Shown here one piece after another: positions 60,104 to 64,000 of a DNA stretch of 64,000 bases. The notes beneath the pieces are model-generated. The model was given only the letters and a program-made list of their open reading frames with translations, did not search any database and was not told where the DNA came from. The translations under genes and the position numbers were made by a program. This DNA comes from Nymphaea colorata (Eukaryota > Streptophyta > Magnoliopsida > Nymphaeales > Nymphaeaceae). Numbering within the stretch: position 1 is the first letter of the stretch; the number at the start of each line of letters is the position of its first letter. The stretch lies in assembly GCF_008831285.2 (NCBI RefSeq), contig NC_045149.1, positions 15,774,578 to 15,838,577 on the forward strand, given 5' to 3'.

Positions 60104-61891
60104 GACGTTCGCAAGGTTCAACCTTTTACCTTTTTAATGATAACATTGGGCAGATAAATCGAAACAAGGGCCTTTATTAGAAGAAAAGGAAGAGTTAGAT
60201 GGGAGTTTCGCCTTCAGTCAGACTCTAGACCAATCGAGAATGTGGTAGTTCTACCAAAACTAGATCAATCGAGAATGTGGTGGTTCTACCAAAGTTCCGA
60301 TAGAAATGTCACAATCAGATGGGAACACAAGGCGAAGATGTATGCGCCTGCAAAAAACTTCACAAGGAAAGAGATAGAAGAATGGAATGTTTTAGAAATT
60401 AAGATAAGCATGACATTTGAGAGGGTGGCGACACACAAGAAAATGATTGCACGCAAGAAAGCAAATTTGGAAAAGAAATTAGAAAAACAGGTTTAATTGG
60501 ATTATGGGATTCGCAAGTGTTCCGGGCAATGCGAATTCGCACGCGCCTGCAATAAATAACACCAACTTCGAAAATGATCGGATCTTAAAAGATGGTTTAT
60601 ATAGTGATGGGCTAAGTCTTGATTCGCAATATATCTGGTTGTGGGATGTGCATTTGGCATCAGGATACAAGCTCTGCGTTACTGCATGGCCGTCCAGTCC
60701 CTGCCCGCCGAGGGCCTTCCCCATTTCTTTATTCCAGAAAGGAGAAAAAAAGAAGCGTGGACGTCTGCATATCTAGTTGTATTGTGCCCAGAATATGCCT
60801 TGATTTTGATTCTTGAGTCACCAGTAAACTTAAATCTCACGCCAATCAGCTAAGATTAGGGAATGGTGGGTCTAAAGATCGATCGTCTCTACTTGTTAAG
60901 GCTTACTTTTGCAGTTGTGATTGGCGCAGGGAGCCAGCTGCATGTCTTAGGCTTAGTTAATTAGGTTGAATTTGTGAATACTCCGTTTGGTTTTGTTGAG
61001 TCTATAGAGGCTGGTTGGCTAGTAACAGTATGATATTATTCTATATATTTGCCTTCCAAAAGTGAACAGGCACCTAGTCTATCTTTCAATAATTGATAGC
61101 TTTTTGTAAGAGATCGATGTCAGACCTTGCAAACTTGAAACATGTACAAAATTGAAGTAAATTCATGCAACACTTTTTAAAGTATTTTATGAATATGTCT
61201 TAAATTTTTAGGGCACAAACATGTAGCAATAATCAAAGGCAAAGCCAGGGGGCCGGCAGGAGCCATGGTGCCCCTTCAAGATTTTTTTTTTTAATACATG
61301 TAATTTTAAAAAAGTTCAATCCCTATTAAAATTTTGAAACTATTATTTGGTCCTCCAAATAAAACAAATTCTAGTTGGCAATAACATTGTTACTATGGAG
61401 GTGGGTTTTTCTCCATTGTAGAGAAATTCTGAACATTACATAAAACCTTGTAAAAGATCCACAACTTTCTGTTTTTGTATTCCAACAATGGGCTACAATA
61501 CGTTTCCGTTAGCTTCTATGTCAACGATTTTTGTGAATAATCTTAAGATTTTTAGCATACTAATGCCTAAATAGAAGTTATTTGATCGCTTAAGAACAAG
61601 TTATGCATTCTGTAAAAATAAAAAATAAAATAAATAAATAATTTCAAGTAAAATGGTGGAAGCTCTTTGTTGGGTACAAAATCCGAAGGATGTCTCTGAT
61701 GGCTAAGGTGTATAGTGGAGATAATCGTCTCCAATTAAGTTAACTGCAGAAGTTATTCACACCGATTAAACGCTCCTTAAGAGTTCGTGGAAATTTGGCA
61801 GATCAAAATGCTTGCAAGGAGGTCTTTAGCAAAATATAAATATTTTTCGTGCACTCAAAGGGAACTCAGATGTGAGAGAGTGGGCCCACGC
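60104..61891. other. Spacer between copia element and duplication copy B
   Basis: A plus-strand frame at 60242-60496 encodes a lysine-rich C-terminal stretch (RKKANLEKKLEKQ) that faintly recalls remorin-type coiled coils but is not convincing. It begins with a 35-base tandem repeat at 60226-60295. No other gene is recognised. Confidence 0.4.
60226..60295. repeat. 35-base tandem repeat
   Basis: Two adjacent copies share CAATCGAGAATGTGGT and GGTTCTACCAAA- or AGTTCTACCAAA-like sequence with a few differences. Confidence 0.75.
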
Positions 61892-62758
61892 TGTCATGTA
61901 CACTTGGGAAGTTTGACGATCTCTTGGGAAGTTTCACTATCTCAATCGTGCACAATGTTTAAGCGCCGTCTTTCGTCTGCGGTTAAGTGAAAGTGTTGCT
62001 CTGTCTATTCACTCTCTTTCGATCCTTTTATTTTGTTTTACTGTGCGGTTGTCTTGTATATTTCGTCTTTTAATTTTTGTTTTTGCGGTTTGTTTTTATA
62101 TATAAGAAACTTCTTGTTTCCAAATTTTGTTATCAATTCTCATTTATCGGTTTTCTCTCTCTCACTTTCCTCAAACCATTATATTCCCCTCGCCAATAAG
62201 TACGAGACAATTAGTAGCTGAAAGTTTAAGTCCCTCAAGTCTTCTATTTCTATTTTATTTTGGTAAAAGTGGGTGCTCAAATACACCATTCATCTAGTTT
62301 TTAGAGTCAACCAACCCTTTAACTTACATCGTCCAATCCAACATAATATAATGAACAGTTAAACGAAGACATTTCATCAATGAAAATAGTTGTGTGACTT
62401 TAAATAATCAAACTAGTTTCACTATATCTTATATATACATATGTATATTTATATATATATATCACTTCAAGCGTTATTATCTCTGCATATAACAATTCAT
62501 ACACAATCCAGAGAAAGAACCATAATTGCCTTGAATACGGTAAAGCAAATAAAAAGAAAAGCAGGTCTTTTCGTCACACCTGTAACCATAGAGATCAAGA
62601 AGAACAGGGCACAAGAGATAATTTTGTACGCAACAAAAAAAGAAAAATAAAAGCTAAAAAGATGAGGGAAGAGCAAGGAAGAGAATGAACCCAATATCTA
62701 GGCATGCACCATCTACCCGATAATCAAAGCCAGAATATATCGTGATACATGGACGCTG

Positions 62759-62977
62759 CTATACAGAGGCTTTATTCGGGTAAACTGGTCCTCCATATTC
62801 CGGTTGAGGAGGAGGAGGCGGCGGCGGTGGAACACCCGCGCCGTAGACGGGTGGAGCCACCATCATCTGATTCTGGGCCTCTCTCCTTCCTTTCGACCTC
62901 CCCAATATGTAACATACCAACCCGACAATCAATACCAGAACGATAAAGGGAACGGACACCACCACCACGTAACCCAT
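62759..62977 (-). CDS. Small membrane protein with proline-rich tail, copy B, 72 aa
   Basis: The sequence begins MGYVVVVSVPFIVLVLIVGL, a hydrophobic segment of about 22 residues, followed by the basic stretch GRSKGRREAQ and then APPVYGAG, eight prolines and YGGPVYPNKASV. Start, membrane segment and C-terminus match the 111-residue copy A, but the proline/VYPN unit occurs once. A 5' UTR intron (63046-63195) and TATA box (63311-63316) are conserved with copy A. Conservation of the frame in both copies argues for a functional product. Its family and function are unknown to me. Confidence 0.72.
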   Translation of the reverse strand: MGYVVVVSVPFIVLVLIVGLVCYILGRSKGRREAQNQMMVAPPVYGAGVPPPPPPPPQPEYGGPVYPNKASV

Positions 62978-63045
62978 CTTCTCACAATACTCCTTTTTCC
63001 TCTCTCCCCAGCGATGAATTCCTTTGTTTCAGTTCACAATCACAA

Positions 63046-63195
63046 CTAAAAAATTTAAAGAGACAAACGTTAAGAACCGTTGGAGAAGTCGGTAAATTCC
63101 AAGTACCAACTTGAGGATCTGATGATTCAATTCTGCAATTTGAACGAAGACAGAATAAAGAACTCTGAGGAGAACGGGGGGCCTTGTGTTCGTAC
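63046..63195 (-). other. 5' UTR intron of copy B gene
   Basis: Donor AAG|GTACG at 63196/63195 and acceptor TTTTTTAG before 63045 on the minus strand; the same length as in copy A. Confidence 0.6.
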
Positions 63196-63310
63196 CTTGT
63201 TGCGAAGAACAAGAGCCATAAGGGGCTTCTGGTGGTGCTGACGGGAAGAGAATTGAGAGACGGTGACGAAGCTTTATTGGCAGCCGCCGCTGCGTCTGCA
63301 ACTCTAGCTG

Positions 63311-63316
63311 TTTATA
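63311..63316 (-). promoter_or_regulatory. TATA box of copy B gene
   Basis: TATAAA on the minus strand in the same position relative to the 5' UTR intron as in copy A. Confidence 0.55.
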
Positions 63317-64000
63317 GAGGAGGAGGTGACTCTACACGCCGATGAATTCCGCGGAGAAGGCCTTGGTTGCCGCCGTCACGCCGCTTCGTTACGTCTCTTC
63401 ACAGTGATAAGCCACGTAGTGTGCTCGTGGCTGCGCTATTGAAACCGCTTTGTAGTTTTGCGTGCGCTTCTGAGTCGCCAGACCCCACTCCAGGATGAAA
63501 TAAGGGCGCTCTTTTACGCCGATCTACATTCGCCAGGTAACTGCTTTCGCCGTTCTCATCCATTCTTGCGGGCGAAGAAAATCAACCTCAGGCAACGAAT
63601 CCGGACCTCATCGGGCGGGCCTGGATCAGACCAGATACCACAACTTAGATCCTATTAACTGCAAGTCAATACGGTGAACACTAGCCTTTCTTAAGTTCAA
63701 ATTAAATCTGAACCGATTTCTTAATTTGAGATTAAACTTTCTTTCAAAAGAAACAGTGCAAATCAGATATATTAACGTCCTGTGAAAACACCGGCCTTTC
63801 AATTAAACATGTTGACAGTTGTAATAATGTGGGGCATCGGCTCTCGCATAAGATGCCACCTCAAAGGGTGAGGGAATAAATAATTCGTATTTTGAAGACG
63901 TGTTTCTGGTGATGTCAGACATTCGAGCACCTCCCTTTGAGAAACTTTCTTGCAGACGTGTTCAGTTTTTAAGAGCTAACCTAAGACATCGTCAAGTTTG

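Larger units (their letters stand above)
61892..64000. repeat. Segmental duplication, copy B (runs to window edge)
   Basis: This block matches copy A at 51022-53430 and is cut by the right edge of the window. It keeps the gene, its 150-base 5' UTR intron and TATA box. It lacks about 200 bases present in copy A, and its VYPN array has one unit. Confidence 0.88.

Noticed and set aside
60242-60496. Remorin C-terminal domain
   Set aside because: Only a generic lysine-rich helical stretch is similar; the diagnostic remorin coiled-coil order is missing.
1-64000. CRISPR array, bacterial operon or prophage
   Set aside because: No direct-repeat/spacer pattern or bacterial gene; the window is clearly plant nuclear DNA.

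Overview
This window is nuclear DNA of a flowering plant. It has GT-AG split genes with long introns, plant-only gene families (a plant cryptochrome, phenylalanine ammonia-lyase, PEP-carboxylase kinase), LTR retrotransposons with plant tRNA-Met primer sites, and many AT, GA and CT microsatellites. No species can be named from the sequence. The lack of an intron in the PAL gene is unusual for a flowering plant and may help placement. All gene calls come from reading translations and splice sites by eye; no database search was run.

Layout. 0.6-5.3 kb: minus-strand EAF6-like gene (subunit of NuA4-type histone acetyltransferase), five exons visible and the 3' end beyond the left edge; its largest intron holds a dead hAT transposase fragment. 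5.3-13 kb: intergenic, with a possible retroelement or pararetrovirus remnant near 9.6-10.0 kb. 13.1-20.5 kb: plus-strand CRY2 blue-light receptor, five exons, 667 aa, with a complete 460-bp TRIM-type retrotransposon (5-bp target duplication) inside intron 3. 24.5-28.8 kb: two tandem minus-strand PPCK genes with identical exon lengths. 31.3 kb: a perfect 25-bp-arm hairpin. 32.2-32.8 kb: a broken armadillo-repeat pseudogene resembling CELLULOSE SYNTHASE INTERACTIVE. 39.9-42.0 kb: intronless minus-strand PAL with a TATA box and AC-type MYB sites upstream. 51.0-53.4 kb and 61.9-64.0 kb: a segmental duplication, each copy carrying a small membrane protein with a proline-rich tail. Between the copies, 54.6-60.1 kb: a complete but inactivated Ty1/copia element with matching 5-bp target duplications, an internal tandem duplication that repeats its polypurine tract, and what looks like a captured histone H2B tail in antisense next to gag.

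The genes do not form a cluster with one function. CRY2, PPCK and PAL each belong to pathways that respond to light in plants, but their adjacency here is most simply chance. The most unusual items are the H2B-like segment in the copia leader, the TRIM in CRY2, the hairpin at 31.3 kb, and the duplicated proline-rich membrane protein whose tail repeat differs in copy number (three units against one).
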